Assembly: GCF_000255655.1 (NCBI RefSeq)
Contig: NZ_JH636434.1
Span: 2,194,798 to 2,258,797 of the forward strand
Reading direction: 5' to 3'
Origin: Schlesneria paludicola DSM 18645
GTDB taxonomy: Bacteria > Planctomycetota > Planctomycetia > Planctomycetales > Planctomycetaceae
Length of the DNA stretch: 64,000 nucleotides
The notes beneath the pieces are model-generated. The model saw only the letters and a list, made by a program, of their open reading frames with translations, made no database searches and was not told the origin of the DNA. The position numbers and the translations under genes were made by a program. This document shows positions 39,450-49,336 of this stretch, piece by piece; position 1 is the stretch's first letter, and the number at the start of each line of letters is the position of its first letter.

Positions 39450-42400
39450 ATGGCTGTAAAGCTGAAGTCAAAACACAAGACCCCTGACGCCTGGCGTTTT
39501 CGGGATGCAGAGAAACCACTGCGCGCCGAGGCCTACAGCGGCGATCACTTGGCCGCGCACGCGCGCGACTTGGCGGTGCTCTTGAAATGCAAGACATCCC
39601 ATCGCGGGGCCCCAGGATTCTTCAAACGTTATGCCGACAACGCAGAATTCCTTCGTGATTCAATCGCGATCGTTGCCGCAGGCGCACGTGAGGGCTTGGA
39701 GCTACAGCCCGAAGCCGAGTGGCTGCTCGATAACTTCTACGTTGTTGAAGAGCAACTCCGTGAGATTCGCGACGATTTGCCGCGACGATACTTTCGCGAA
39801 CTTCCCAAAACGGCATCTGGCGAACCGCGTGTCTATGCACTGGCCGTTGAGTTGGTGATGCACACCGACAGTGTCTTGGACGAAGAGAGCATTGTCCGTT
39901 TTGTCAATGAGTTTCAGACGGTTGCCGCCCTCTCGATGGGCGAAATCTGGGCTGTGCCGATCATGTTGCGATTGGTACTGACCGAGAATCTGCGCCGCAT
40001 TGCGGCTCAAATGCTCTGCAGTCACGCCAGCGAGCGGATGGCCAGTCAAATTCTGGAAACCTGGCCCGAAGGCGAAAGCTGCCCTTTTAATCTCTCACCG
40101 ATTGACGAGTGCCGCAGTCTGATTTTCCACCTGATCGACAAGCTTCAACAGGATGGCGCGTCGAATCTGGAACGGATTCGCGAGCTGGAACGCGGCCTTG
40201 CCCGCCATGATTTGACGATCCAACAAACCGTCCACTTGGAACATCAGCGGCAAGCCAGCAGTCAGGTCTCGATTGGCAACGTCATCACCAGTATGCGGTT
40301 GATCACCGCCATCGATTGGGTGTCGTTTTTCGAGCGCACCAATTTATCGGAACAGATTCTTCGATCTGATCCGGCGGGTATTTACGGCCGCATGGATTTC
40401 GAAAGTCGGGACCGATATCGGCATGTCGTCGAAGACCTGACGGAAGGCTGCAACCTGACCGAAGCACAGGTGGCCGAGACGGCTGTGAAACTCGCCGAGA
40501 AGCATGATTTTCAAACCGACACGCGATCACACGTCGGCTATTGGCTGGTGGACCGAGGACTGGATGAACTTGAAAAATCGATCCACTATCGTCCCAAGTT
40601 CGTCTCGTTGCCGTCGCGCTGGCTGAAACGCCACCCGGTCTTGACGTATCAGGGCGGCATTGCGGTCTTGATGATCGCGGTGATCGCCGCAGGCCTCTGG
40701 CAATTGCGCTCTCCTGGTGTGACCCCGCTTTGGTTCGCCCTTGTGGGCCTTCTGGCGATTTTGCCCGCCAGCGAATTGGCCGTCGGTCTGATGAACACGC
40801 TCGTCACGAGCTGGCTTCGTCCCAGGTTGCTGCCAAAACTCGATTTCAGCACCGGCATTCCCGCCGGCCATCAGAGCATTGTCGTGGTCCCGTGCATGCT
40901 GTCACGTCGCGGCGAAGTCAAATCGCTGCTCCAGCGTCTCGAGATGCACTACCTTGCGAATCCCGATCCTGCATTGTCGTTCGCACTGCTGTCTGACTTC
41001 CCAGACGCTGCTCAGGAAGTCTTGCCATCGGACGCGGCCCTGCTTGCCCAGGCATGCACTGGCATTCAAGAATTAAATGCAAAGCACGCCATCCATGAAC
41101 GGGGTCCGTTCTTTCTCTTCCACCGTGCCAGGAAGTGGAATGAACAGGAACGCACCTGGATGGGGTGGGAACGAAAACGCGGAAAGTTAATGGAGTTCAA
41201 CCGCCTGTTGCGCGGCCACGACGGGACGAGTTTTGTCGTTCAGGAAGGGGACCTGAAACGACTTCTGCCTGAATCGGGGCGTGGGCGCACGCGTTACGTC
41301 ATCACGTTGGATGCAGACACCACACTGCCTCATGATGCCGCGCGGCGTATGATTGAAACGCTCGCCCACCCGCTGAACGTTGCCGTCTTCAATTCCGAAA
41401 CGCATCGCGTCACTTCGGGCTATGTCGTATTGCAGCCGCGTGTCACCGTCAATCTGGCGAGTGCCGACAACTCACGGTTCGCGCAGGTTTTCGCAAACAA
41501 TCCGGGACTCGACCCGTACTCCACATGCGCCTCTGACGTGTATCAGGATTTGTTTGGCGAAGGCAGCTTTACGGGCAAGGGAATCTACGAAGTCGATACC
41601 TTCGAGCAGGCCCTTGCCGACGCGTTTCCCGAGAACCAAATCCTCAGTCATGACTTGATTGAAGGTTGTCATGCGCGCGTGGGTCTCGTTTCCGATATCG
41701 AACTCTTCGACAACTATCCCGCAAAATACGAAGCGGATGTGAAACGCCAGCATCGCTGGGTTCGTGGCGATTGGCAGATCGCGACGTGGCTGCTGCCCTT
41801 CGTTCCCTGGGCCCATGGATGGCGGGCGAATCGCTTGTCGTTCTTGTCACGATGGAAGATCTTCGACAATTTGCGACGCAGTCTGGTCGCACCTTCGCTG
41901 ATGCTGTTCCTGCTGACGGGCTGGTTCGCGTTGCCTCGGGCCGCCTGGATGATCACAGGCGGGGGAATGTTGATCCTCGCATTCCCCATGCTGGCCCAAT
42001 TCGCGATGGCGCTTCGAAGCTGGCCGCGAAATTCTGCAGTCTCTGACTATCTGCAGGTGATCTGGAAAGACCTGAAGCGGTCTTCGCTTCAGACATTTCT
42101 ACTGACCTCGTTCTTGCCCTTGAAGGCGTGGTCGATGGTGGATGCCATCGTACGCACTCTGTTCCGAATGACCGTCTCTCATCACAAGCTGCTGGAGTGG
42201 GCCACTGCGGCAGATGTCGAACGACAGCTTGCCCAGAAAAGGAAAGCCTCTCTGTTGCAGTGGGGGCTCGTACCAGGAGTCACGCTTGGGATCGCGTTCC
42301 TGCTGAGGCCAGAGGCGCTCGCGGGAGCCCTTCCATTCCTGGCGCCGTGGCTCGTATCGCCATTGCTGCTGCGTTGGTTGGATCGACCACCTCGGGTGCG

Positions 42401-45400
42401 AGAAGAATCCGCGTTGGCCGTCGGTGATCGACGCCAGTTGCGAACGGATGCTCGTCGCATCTGGGCCTTTTTTGAAACATATGTTGGACCGCGCGATCAT
42501 TGGCTTCCGCCTGACAACATCCAGGAATATCCCGAAGAAAAAATTGCACATCGAATCTCGCCCACCAACGAAGGGCTGTACCTCGTTTCGGGTCTTGTCG
42601 CTCGCGACTTTGGATATCTCTCGATCAGCTCGCTCGTGGAAATCTGGGAGCGGAATCTGGCGCAATGGCAAACCTTTGATCGATACGAAGGACACTTTTA
42701 CAACTGGTACGACACCGCCACACTGGAGGCATTGCTCCCGCGCTATGTTTCAACCGTCGACAGCGGCAATCTCGCCGCGTGTTTGCTGACGATTGAACGT
42801 GGAGTCGAAGAACTGCGCCGCGCTCCGATCGTCGACGCATTCCTGCAAGCGGGCGTGGAAGACACGGTCGCCATGATCATTGAATCCGCCGAACAGCTTG
42901 AACTGACTGCGGACAAGCGAACCCACGATGCGTGGCAACATTTCGCAAACGTCTTGTCACAACTACAGATTGCGAAATTCCATTTCGCGAACGATCCACG
43001 GCAATGGCTTCTCGCGGCACAGCACTGGCAAACCATACGTCCGCAAATTGCGGAGAAGCTTGAGCCACTCTCGATTGCGTTGCACGGCACGAGCCCAGCC
43101 CTGTTGTCGCAGGTTCGGTTGTTGCTCGATTGGCTGACGAATATCAGCCAGGAAATCGAAGCTTTCTATCCATGGCTTCCTCAATTGCAGGCAGACATCG
43201 TCACTTCAACCCCAACGGACGAAGGAGCACAGCATCGATTGCGATGGCTGCCCGTCGACTCGGAATGCGAATCGATCAGTGAAACGTTGTGGAAGCAGCT
43301 TTCCGCGGCGAGATCGCCAATCGACGTGCAGCAGCTTCTCGAAAAAGTCCGGCCGGTGCTGGACGAACTTCGAAACATCATCGAAACCCGCGTCGTGGCC
43401 GAGAACCGCCAGCAGTCTCTGGATTGGCTTGCTGAACTTACCAACCACATCCGAGAGGGCGCCGATTTCGCGGAATCACTAGACCATCGATTGCGTTCGG
43501 TCGCAGCCCAATCGGAAACGCTCGCGATGGCGATGGATTTCGGCGTGCTGTTCAACCCCCAACGAAAGTTGTTCTCCATTGGATACAACATGGAGACGGG
43601 ACGGCTGGATGGATCGCACTATGACATGCTGTGTTCCGAAGCACGGCTCGCAAGCTTCCTCGCAATCGCCAAGGGCGATGTCGAGTCACGTCACTGGTTC
43701 CGACTGGGCCGGCAAATGACGTTTGCGGCGGGGCAGCTGTCGCTTCTGTCGTGGGGCGGCACGATGTTCGAATATCTGATGCCTCATCTTTTTCAGAAGA
43801 CGTATACGGATTCGATTCTGGCCCAAAGCTGCCGTGCCGCGGTGGCGCGGCAGAAAGAGTACGGACGACAACGAGGCGTCGCATGGGGCATTTCGGAGTG
43901 CGCCTTCGGTGCCTTGGCGGCGAACAGTGACTATCACTATCGTTCGTTTGGCGTACCAGGGCTGGGGCTTAAGCGCGGCTTATCCAAAGATCTTGTGATT
44001 TCACCCTACTCGACATTGCTCGCCCTCGATTTCGATTCGCATGGTTGCGTGTCGAATCTGCAGCGGATTCGTCGTGAAGGCGGACTTGGACTGTGGGGTT
44101 ACTACGAATCACTGGACTACACGCCCGAACGCGTTCCCGCCGGAAAACGAGCCATCGTCGTCCGCTGCTATATGGCTCACCACCAGGGAATGAGCCTGTT
44201 GTCCCTGGGCAATTTCCTGAAGGGAAGCGATACCCGGCGACGATTCCACGATCATCCATTGGTCCGCGCCACAGAGTTGCTGCTGCAGGAACGTACTCCG
44301 ATCACGATGCCAAAACTGGAAGCGCATGCTGACGAACAAACGCCCGCGCCAGAACATCAAATTGAATCCGACATGGTCAGTCGCCGCATTGTTGGTGTGG
44401 CCACTGCCGTTCCCCGACTGCAACTGTTGTCGAACGGGCAGTACCATGTCATGGTGACGAGCACCGGTGGCGGCTACAGCCAGCATCAGTCGCTGGGCGT
44501 CACACGCTGGCGTTCGGACGCCACACGAGATCACTGGGGGCAATTCCTTTATTTGCGTGATCTTGGAACCGACGACGTCTGGTCCGCGACCTACCAGCCC
44601 ACATGCGTCGAGCCGACACGATACGAAGCGATTTACTCCATCGACAAGGCCGAGTTCTTCCGCCGCGACGGATTCATCGACACCCACCTCGAAATTGCCG
44701 TTTCGCCGGAAAACAATTCCGAAATGCGGCAACTGAAGATTACGAACACAGGGCCGGCACCGCGCGAGATCGAGGTCACCAGCTATGCGGAAGTCTCGCT
44801 GGTGGAACCGAATGCCGACCTGTCGCATTCCTCGTTTCAAAAGTTGTTCATCGAAACAGAATACGTCGCCGACAAGGCGGCGCTACTGGCACGACGTCGT
44901 CCCCGCGATGCAAAGCAGCCGCCGATTTTTGCGGTTCATGCCTTGTCGGCAAGTTCGGAGGTCATGGCAACAATTCAGTACGAAACTAGCCGGCAAACCT
45001 TTCTTGGCCGAGGACGCACCCCGCAGTCGCCTGCGGCACTTGATCCCGACACCGACCTGTCAGGAACTGTCGGGGCCGTGCTCGATCCAATCTTCTCGTT
45101 GCGCTGCCGAGTGACCATTCCGCCAGACGAATCGATTTCGGTGGCATTCACCACATCGATCGCCGCGACTCGAGAAGAGGCCATCATTCTGGCCGATCAG
45201 TACCACGAATCACGCGGCGTGCAGCGTGGCTTTGAACTGGCATGGGCCTATTCGCAGGTAGAACTTCGGCACCTTCACCTTTCCGCGGCCAAGATGCATC
45301 AGTATCAACGCCTTGCCTCGGCGATGCTGTATCCAGACCGCACTCGACGGCCTGCCGCGGAACGATTGCAACAAAATCGACTGGGGCAGCGCGGACTTTG

Positions 45401-48400
45401 GCGGTACGGCATTTCGGGCGCCGTGCCCATGATGGTGGTGTATGTCACGAAGCCCGAGCAGATTGACCTGGTCCGCGAAGCCGTCGGAGCCCACCAGTAT
45501 TGGAGGGGACGTGGGCTGAAGTCGGAACTGGTCATCGTCAACGATTTCCCCGGCAGCTACCTCGACGCGATGCAAGATCAGCTTGTGGAGTTGATGCAGC
45601 AGCTGCAAATCCGACTTGATGAAAAGCCCGGATACGTCTTCATCTTACGCGGTGCCCAGATCGCCGCGGAAGACAAGACATTGCTCGAAGCTGCAGCCTC
45701 GGTCGTTTTGTTTGGTGATCGAGGACCGTTCTCCAAACAAATTGAAGTGGGAACGACACCGGCAACGCCGAAGTCCGCCAATATTCGTCTCGAGAATTCG
45801 GTGCTTGCCGGTGGTGCCGCCCGGACTCCAGCGCCGAGCGTCGAGCCCTTCAGCACCGATGGAATTCGAATCTCGGGTGCTCATCGATTCGAAACGATTC
45901 CCACGAACGAATTAGAGTTCTGGAACGGGTACGGAGGATTCGCACGAGACGGGCGCGAGTACCACATTTGTCTCAATCGACACCAATCGACACCCATGCC
46001 CTGGTCGAACGTCATGGCGAACCCCAAGTTCGGCTGCCTCGTGACCGAGTCGGGAGGTGGTTACACCTGGTTTGGAAACAGTCGTGAAAACAAGCTGACG
46101 ACCTGGGTGAATGATCCCGTCAGCGACACGATGAGTGAAGCCCTGTACCTTTACGACTTCGACTCGGGAGAAATCTTTTCCCCAATGGCGGGTGTGAAAC
46201 GTGACAACAACGACCATTGGGTGCAACACGGCCAGGGTTACACACGGTTCGTGCATCGCTCGAACGGACTCTCACAAGATGTCCTTGTCACGACGGCTCC
46301 TGACGAGTCGATCAAATTCATCGTCTTGACGCTACGCAACGAACGTGATCAGTTCCGCCGATTGTCGGCAACCTATTACGTCGAATGGGTCCTGGGCGTT
46401 TGTCGCGAAGACACCCAGATGCACGTGGTCACGTCGATCGACGAAAAGTCGGGTGCGCTGATGGCGACGAACGCCTACCATCCCGAATTGCCCGAACAGG
46501 CTGCGTTCCTGCAAGTCATGCACCAGGACCGTTCCTGGACGGGCGATCGTACGGAATTTATCGGCCGAAACGGCACTCCGACTCATCCGGTTGCGGTGGG
46601 ACTTGGTAAGTTGTCGGGACGTACGGGCGCGGGGCTCGACCCTTGTGGCGCGGTTCAAGCATCGATCCGTCTGGGTCCGCAACAAGAAATCCAACTCGTC
46701 TTCCTATTGGGTGCGGCAGAGAATCTCACGGCGGCAGGATCACTGCTGGATCGCTACAACAGCACGACGGCAATCCGACAGGCGTGCGACGAAACTGTGT
46801 CTCGTTGGAACGAAACGCTGGAAACGATCGAGATCAAGACCCCTGATCGCGCGTTTGATCTGATTGTCAACCGGTGGTTGTTGTATCAGACGATCAGTTG
46901 CCGAATTCTGGGGCGATCGGCCTACTATCAGGCGGGCGGCGCCTACGGGTTCCGAGATCAGCTCCAGGACACGATGGCGGCGGTCTATTCTCAGCCGGCA
47001 CTTGCCCGGCATCACATTCTGACGGCCGCGTCACGCCAATTCGAAGAAGGAGATGTTCAGCACTGGTGGCATCCACCCGAGGGCCGCGGAACGCGTACGC
47101 GATTCTCGGATGACCTGCTGTGGATGCCGTTCGTCGTCTGCCACTACCTGACCGTGACGGGCGATCATTCGATTCTTGACCAAGACGCATCGTTCTTGAC
47201 GTCACCACTCCTGGAACCCCACGAACAAGAGCGGTACGAGATTCCTTCGGTCTCGTCACAGCGGGCGAGTTTGTACGAGCATTGTCGACGAGCGATCGAG
47301 CGTGGATTCCGTCTGGGCGTTCACGGCCTGCCGCTGATGGGCTGTGGCGACTGGAACGACGGGATGAACAAAGTGGGAGAAGAAGGTCGAGGCGAGAGCG
47401 TCTGGGTGGGCTGGTTCCTGCTGGTGATTCTCGATCGGTTCATTCCCTTGATGGAATCACGCGGTGACACCGATCGCGCGGACGCGTGGAAACATCGCTC
47501 GGCGGAACTTCGAAACGCATTGGAAGAAAATGCATGGGACGGGGAATGGTATCGACGCGCGTACTTCGATGATGGAACGCCTCTTGGATCGGCTCAGAAT
47601 GACGAATGCCAGATTGACTCGATTGCACAGACCTGGTCTGTCATCGCTGACGCCGATCCCGCCCGTTCGCGACAGGCGGTTGAGTCGGTGATGAAGCGGC
47701 TTGTCCGCTGGCAAGAGGGGCTGGTTCTGCTGTTTACGCCGCCGTTCAACACGTCGAGTCTCGATCCTGGTTACATCAAAGGATACGTACCAGGGATTCG
47801 CGAGAACGGAGGACAGTACACTCATTCTGCCACCTGGTTGATTCAGGCTCTCACACTGCTTAACGATGGCGAGCGTGCGGCCAAGGTGTTCGAGCTCGTC
47901 AATCCGATCAACCATGCCCTGACCCAAGACGATGTGCATCGATATCAAGTCGAACCGTATGTTGTTGCGGCGGATGTTTACGGTGTCGCACCACATGTCG
48001 GTCGCGGTGGATGGACCTGGTATACCGGTTCGGCCTCATGGCTGTATCGTGCCGCGATTGAGTTCATTTTGGGCTTTGAACAGCACGGGCAGTCGGTGAG
48101 GTTCTCGCCAAAACTTCCAAGCAACTGGGATCACTTTGAACTGAGCGTGCGACGAGACTCGAAGTCATGGGATTTTAAGATCACACGCCTGTCCGACGGT
48201 GCCTATGAAATTCGCCTGGGACTCGACAGAACTCTGTTCGCCCCCAATGAGATGATTCCGTTGGATCGAGCACAAGCCGTGGACCGCGATCCTTCAAAAA
48301 TCGCAGAGCAGTCCGGACAAGTCAGCGACGGGCAGGCCGACACCGTATCGGCGAATGGATGGCATCGTTCTCTCCAGGATGGGCAAGACCCGACTGGAAA

Positions 48401-48425
48401 AGATGTCGTCACGCATCACTCGTAG
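39450..48425 (+). CDS. ndvB: Cyclic beta-1,2-glucan synthase-like GT84/GH94 protein (2991 aa)
   Basis: Length and layout match NdvB/ChvB, which makes and cyclises beta-1,2-glucan in the periplasm. Hydrophobic helices lie at about 397-455. The GT84 glycosyltransferase domain has ITLDADTTLP (about 615), GEGSFTGKGIYEVD (about 703) and QHRWVRGDWQ (about 767). More helices follow at 814-853 and 938-977, then a glucoamylase-like linker domain. Two carbohydrate-binding Glyco_transf_36 blocks sit near 1660 (STGGGYSQHQSLGVTRWRSD) and 2150 (ESGGGYTWFGNSRENKL). The GH94 phosphorylase domain has GCGDWNDGMNKVGEEG near 2631, including the conserved Asp. In this family the two ends of the enzyme act together: the GT84 domain elongates and GH94 controls length. 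Start choice is uncertain; a GTG at 39405 would add 15 residues. Product linkage is inferred. Confidence 0.9.
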   Translation: MAVKLKSKHKTPDAWRFRDAEKPLRAEAYSGDHLAAHARDLAVLLKCKTSHRGAPGFFKRYADNAEFLRDSIAIVAAGAREGLELQPEAEWLLDNFYVVEEQLREIRDDLPRRYFRELPKTASGEPRVYALAVELVMHTDSVLDEESIVRFVNEFQTVAALSMGEIWAVPIMLRLVLTENLRRIAAQMLCSHASERMASQILETWPEGESCPFNLSPIDECRSLIFHLIDKLQQDGASNLERIRELERGLARHDLTIQQTVHLEHQRQASSQVSIGNVITSMRLITAIDWVSFFERTNLSEQILRSDPAGIYGRMDFESRDRYRHVVEDLTEGCNLTEAQVAETAVKLAEKHDFQTDTRSHVGYWLVDRGLDELEKSIHYRPKFVSLPSRWLKRHPVLTYQGGIAVLMIAVIAAGLWQLRSPGVTPLWFALVGLLAILPASELAVGLMNTLVTSWLRPRLLPKLDFSTGIPAGHQSIVVVPCMLSRRGEVKSLLQRLEMHYLANPDPALSFALLSDFPDAAQEVLPSDAALLAQACTGIQELNAKHAIHERGPFFLFHRARKWNEQERTWMGWERKRGKLMEFNRLLRGHDGTSFVVQEGDLKRLLPESGRGRTRYVITLDADTTLPHDAARRMIETLAHPLNVAVFNSETHRVTSGYVVLQPRVTVNLASADNSRFAQVFANNPGLDPYSTCASDVYQDLFGEGSFTGKGIYEVDTFEQALADAFPENQILSHDLIEGCHARVGLVSDIELFDNYPAKYEADVKRQHRWVRGDWQIATWLLPFVPWAHGWRANRLSFLSRWKIFDNLRRSLVAPSLMLFLLTGWFALPRAAWMITGGGMLILAFPMLAQFAMALRSWPRNSAVSDYLQVIWKDLKRSSLQTFLLTSFLPLKAWSMVDAIVRTLFRMTVSHHKLLEWATAADVERQLAQKRKASLLQWGLVPGVTLGIAFLLRPEALAGALPFLAPWLVSPLLLRWLDRPPRVREESALAVGDRRQLRTDARRIWAFFETYVGPRDHWLPPDNIQEYPEEKIAHRISPTNEGLYLVSGLVARDFGYLSISSLVEIWERNLAQWQTFDRYEGHFYNWYDTATLEALLPRYVSTVDSGNLAACLLTIERGVEELRRAPIVDAFLQAGVEDTVAMIIESAEQLELTADKRTHDAWQHFANVLSQLQIAKFHFANDPRQWLLAAQHWQTIRPQIAEKLEPLSIALHGTSPALLSQVRLLLDWLTNISQEIEAFYPWLPQLQADIVTSTPTDEGAQHRLRWLPVDSECESISETLWKQLSAARSPIDVQQLLEKVRPVLDELRNIIETRVVAENRQQSLDWLAELTNHIREGADFAESLDHRLRSVAAQSETLAMAMDFGVLFNPQRKLFSIGYNMETGRLDGSHYDMLCSEARLASFLAIAKGDVESRHWFRLGRQMTFAAGQLSLLSWGGTMFEYLMPHLFQKTYTDSILAQSCRAAVARQKEYGRQRGVAWGISECAFGALAANSDYHYRSFGVPGLGLKRGLSKDLVISPYSTLLALDFDSHGCVSNLQRIRREGGLGLWGYYESLDYTPERVPAGKRAIVVRCYMAHHQGMSLLSLGNFLKGSDTRRRFHDHPLVRATELLLQERTPITMPKLEAHADEQTPAPEHQIESDMVSRRIVGVATAVPRLQLLSNGQYHVMVTSTGGGYSQHQSLGVTRWRSDATRDHWGQFLYLRDLGTDDVWSATYQPTCVEPTRYEAIYSIDKAEFFRRDGFIDTHLEIAVSPENNSEMRQLKITNTGPAPREIEVTSYAEVSLVEPNADLSHSSFQKLFIETEYVADKAALLARRRPRDAKQPPIFAVHALSASSEVMATIQYETSRQTFLGRGRTPQSPAALDPDTDLSGTVGAVLDPIFSLRCRVTIPPDESISVAFTTSIAATREEAIILADQYHESRGVQRGFELAWAYSQVELRHLHLSAAKMHQYQRLASAMLYPDRTRRPAAERLQQNRLGQRGLWRYGISGAVPMMVVYVTKPEQIDLVREAVGAHQYWRGRGLKSELVIVNDFPGSYLDAMQDQLVELMQQLQIRLDEKPGYVFILRGAQIAAEDKTLLEAAASVVLFGDRGPFSKQIEVGTTPATPKSANIRLENSVLAGGAARTPAPSVEPFSTDGIRISGAHRFETIPTNELEFWNGYGGFARDGREYHICLNRHQSTPMPWSNVMANPKFGCLVTESGGGYTWFGNSRENKLTTWVNDPVSDTMSEALYLYDFDSGEIFSPMAGVKRDNNDHWVQHGQGYTRFVHRSNGLSQDVLVTTAPDESIKFIVLTLRNERDQFRRLSATYYVEWVLGVCREDTQMHVVTSIDEKSGALMATNAYHPELPEQAAFLQVMHQDRSWTGDRTEFIGRNGTPTHPVAVGLGKLSGRTGAGLDPCGAVQASIRLGPQQEIQLVFLLGAAENLTAAGSLLDRYNSTTAIRQACDETVSRWNETLETIEIKTPDRAFDLIVNRWLLYQTISCRILGRSAYYQAGGAYGFRDQLQDTMAAVYSQPALARHHILTAASRQFEEGDVQHWWHPPEGRGTRTRFSDDLLWMPFVVCHYLTVTGDHSILDQDASFLTSPLLEPHEQERYEIPSVSSQRASLYEHCRRAIERGFRLGVHGLPLMGCGDWNDGMNKVGEEGRGESVWVGWFLLVILDRFIPLMESRGDTDRADAWKHRSAELRNALEENAWDGEWYRRAYFDDGTPLGSAQNDECQIDSIAQTWSVIADADPARSRQAVESVMKRLVRWQEGLVLLFTPPFNTSSLDPGYIKGYVPGIRENGGQYTHSATWLIQALTLLNDGERAAKVFELVNPINHALTQDDVHRYQVEPYVVAADVYGVAPHVGRGGWTWYTGSASWLYRAAIEFILGFEQHGQSVRFSPKLPSNWDHFELSVRRDSKSWDFKITRLSDGAYEIRLGLDRTLFAPNEMIPLDRAQAVDRDPSKIAEQSGQVSDGQADTVSANGWHRSLQDGQDPTGKDVVTHHS

Positions 48426-48462
48426 GAAATCGCCATGTCCAGTACGAAGAAAGTACCGGCGT

Positions 48463-48592
48463 AACCGTTTACAGGACGAAGGTGGGGACAGGCACATTTT
48501 CCCGGTTCAATTGGAATCCACACTACTTCGGCTTGGGTCATCCTTCCCTTTGCCGCAGGAAAATGAGCCAGTCCCCGGCCTGCGAACGATTC
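48463..48592. repeat. Dispersed inverted repeat, copy C (GTAACCGTTCACAG-arm subfamily)
   Basis: Core ends are GGGGACAGGCAC (48484-48495) and GAGCCAGTCCCC (48565-48576). Outer arms AACCGTTTACAGG and CCTGCGAACGATT pair with two mismatches. An inner arm ATTTTCCCGG pairs with GGAAAAT near the other end. Confidence 0.85.
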
Positions 48593-49230
48593 GAGTTCAG
48601 GCCAGAGGAGGGTGAAATCGGAACCGGGACGTTTCGTTCATCCTGCGCGCCCCGCATTCTTCATCGTGACAACGAAGTCGCACGTGCGGTCGTCAAATCG
48701 CGCCGCAGCGCGTACGTCGCTGTTTTTATTAATTTGTTGCCAAAGATCAGCCGTCCCCTCCCCCAAAAATTGAGCACTTTGATCGTCTTGATCTCCTTGC
48801 CCTTTATCGCATTGTCTCGTCAGTACTTAAGTCTGCTCATTCATTTTTTTGCGATTGAGCCTCTTGATCGCTTTGATCATCTGGCTTCCGAGGTCGTTCT
48901 TGGGAGTACTTTGACACCTGAAACTTGTCTGGACCTGCAGCTGCGCAGGACTCAACTCCGTCGATGCCGCATTGGTTCGGTTCGCGATGAATGTCGGCAT
49001 GGGTGTCCACCTTCGGACGGAGAATCAGCTTGAGGGATCATTGCGCCCCGAATTGACAGCCGAGTTGAGGTCGACTGAATTTCGTGAGGGTTCACATCGT
49101 GTGAACGGTCGTCAATCTTACCGCCCCCGCCGATTGTGTCAGGACCAAATCAGACCAATGTTCCAATGGTTTGGAAGACCCGATGGGCTGAGGATGTGGA
49201 CACAGTCTTGTGGACGCGCGATTCGCAGTC

Positions 49231-49319
49231 TGTTGAAGTAAAGGGGGGCCGGCACTTTGGTCGTCATGACATCGTGACGTTTTTTGATCTGATCGGAGCC
49301 AGTCCCCGTTACTTCAGCA
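49231..49319. repeat. Dispersed inverted repeat, copy G (TTGAAGTAA-arm subfamily)
   Basis: The left end TGTTGAAGTAAAGGGGGG is followed by CCGGCAC; the right end is GGAGCCAGTCCCC followed by GTTACTTCAGCA. The outer arms TGTTGAAGTAA and TTACTTCAGCA pair with one mismatch. It lies 18 bp after the end of the minus-strand gene at 49337. Confidence 0.8.
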
Positions 49320-49336
49320 ATGTTATGGGCGGGCGA

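Larger units (their letters stand above)
48426..49336. other. Gene-less stretch with two dispersed repeats
   Basis: About 910 bp between a plus-strand and a minus-strand gene that converge here. It contains repeat copies C (48463-48592) and G (49231-49319). A plus-strand frame of 224 codons crosses it but runs through repeat copy C and has no domain. Confidence 0.5.

Noticed and set aside
48359-49033. Plus-strand frame of 224 codons after the glucan synthase gene
   Set aside because: It overlaps the end of the synthase in another frame, crosses repeat copy C and has no domain.
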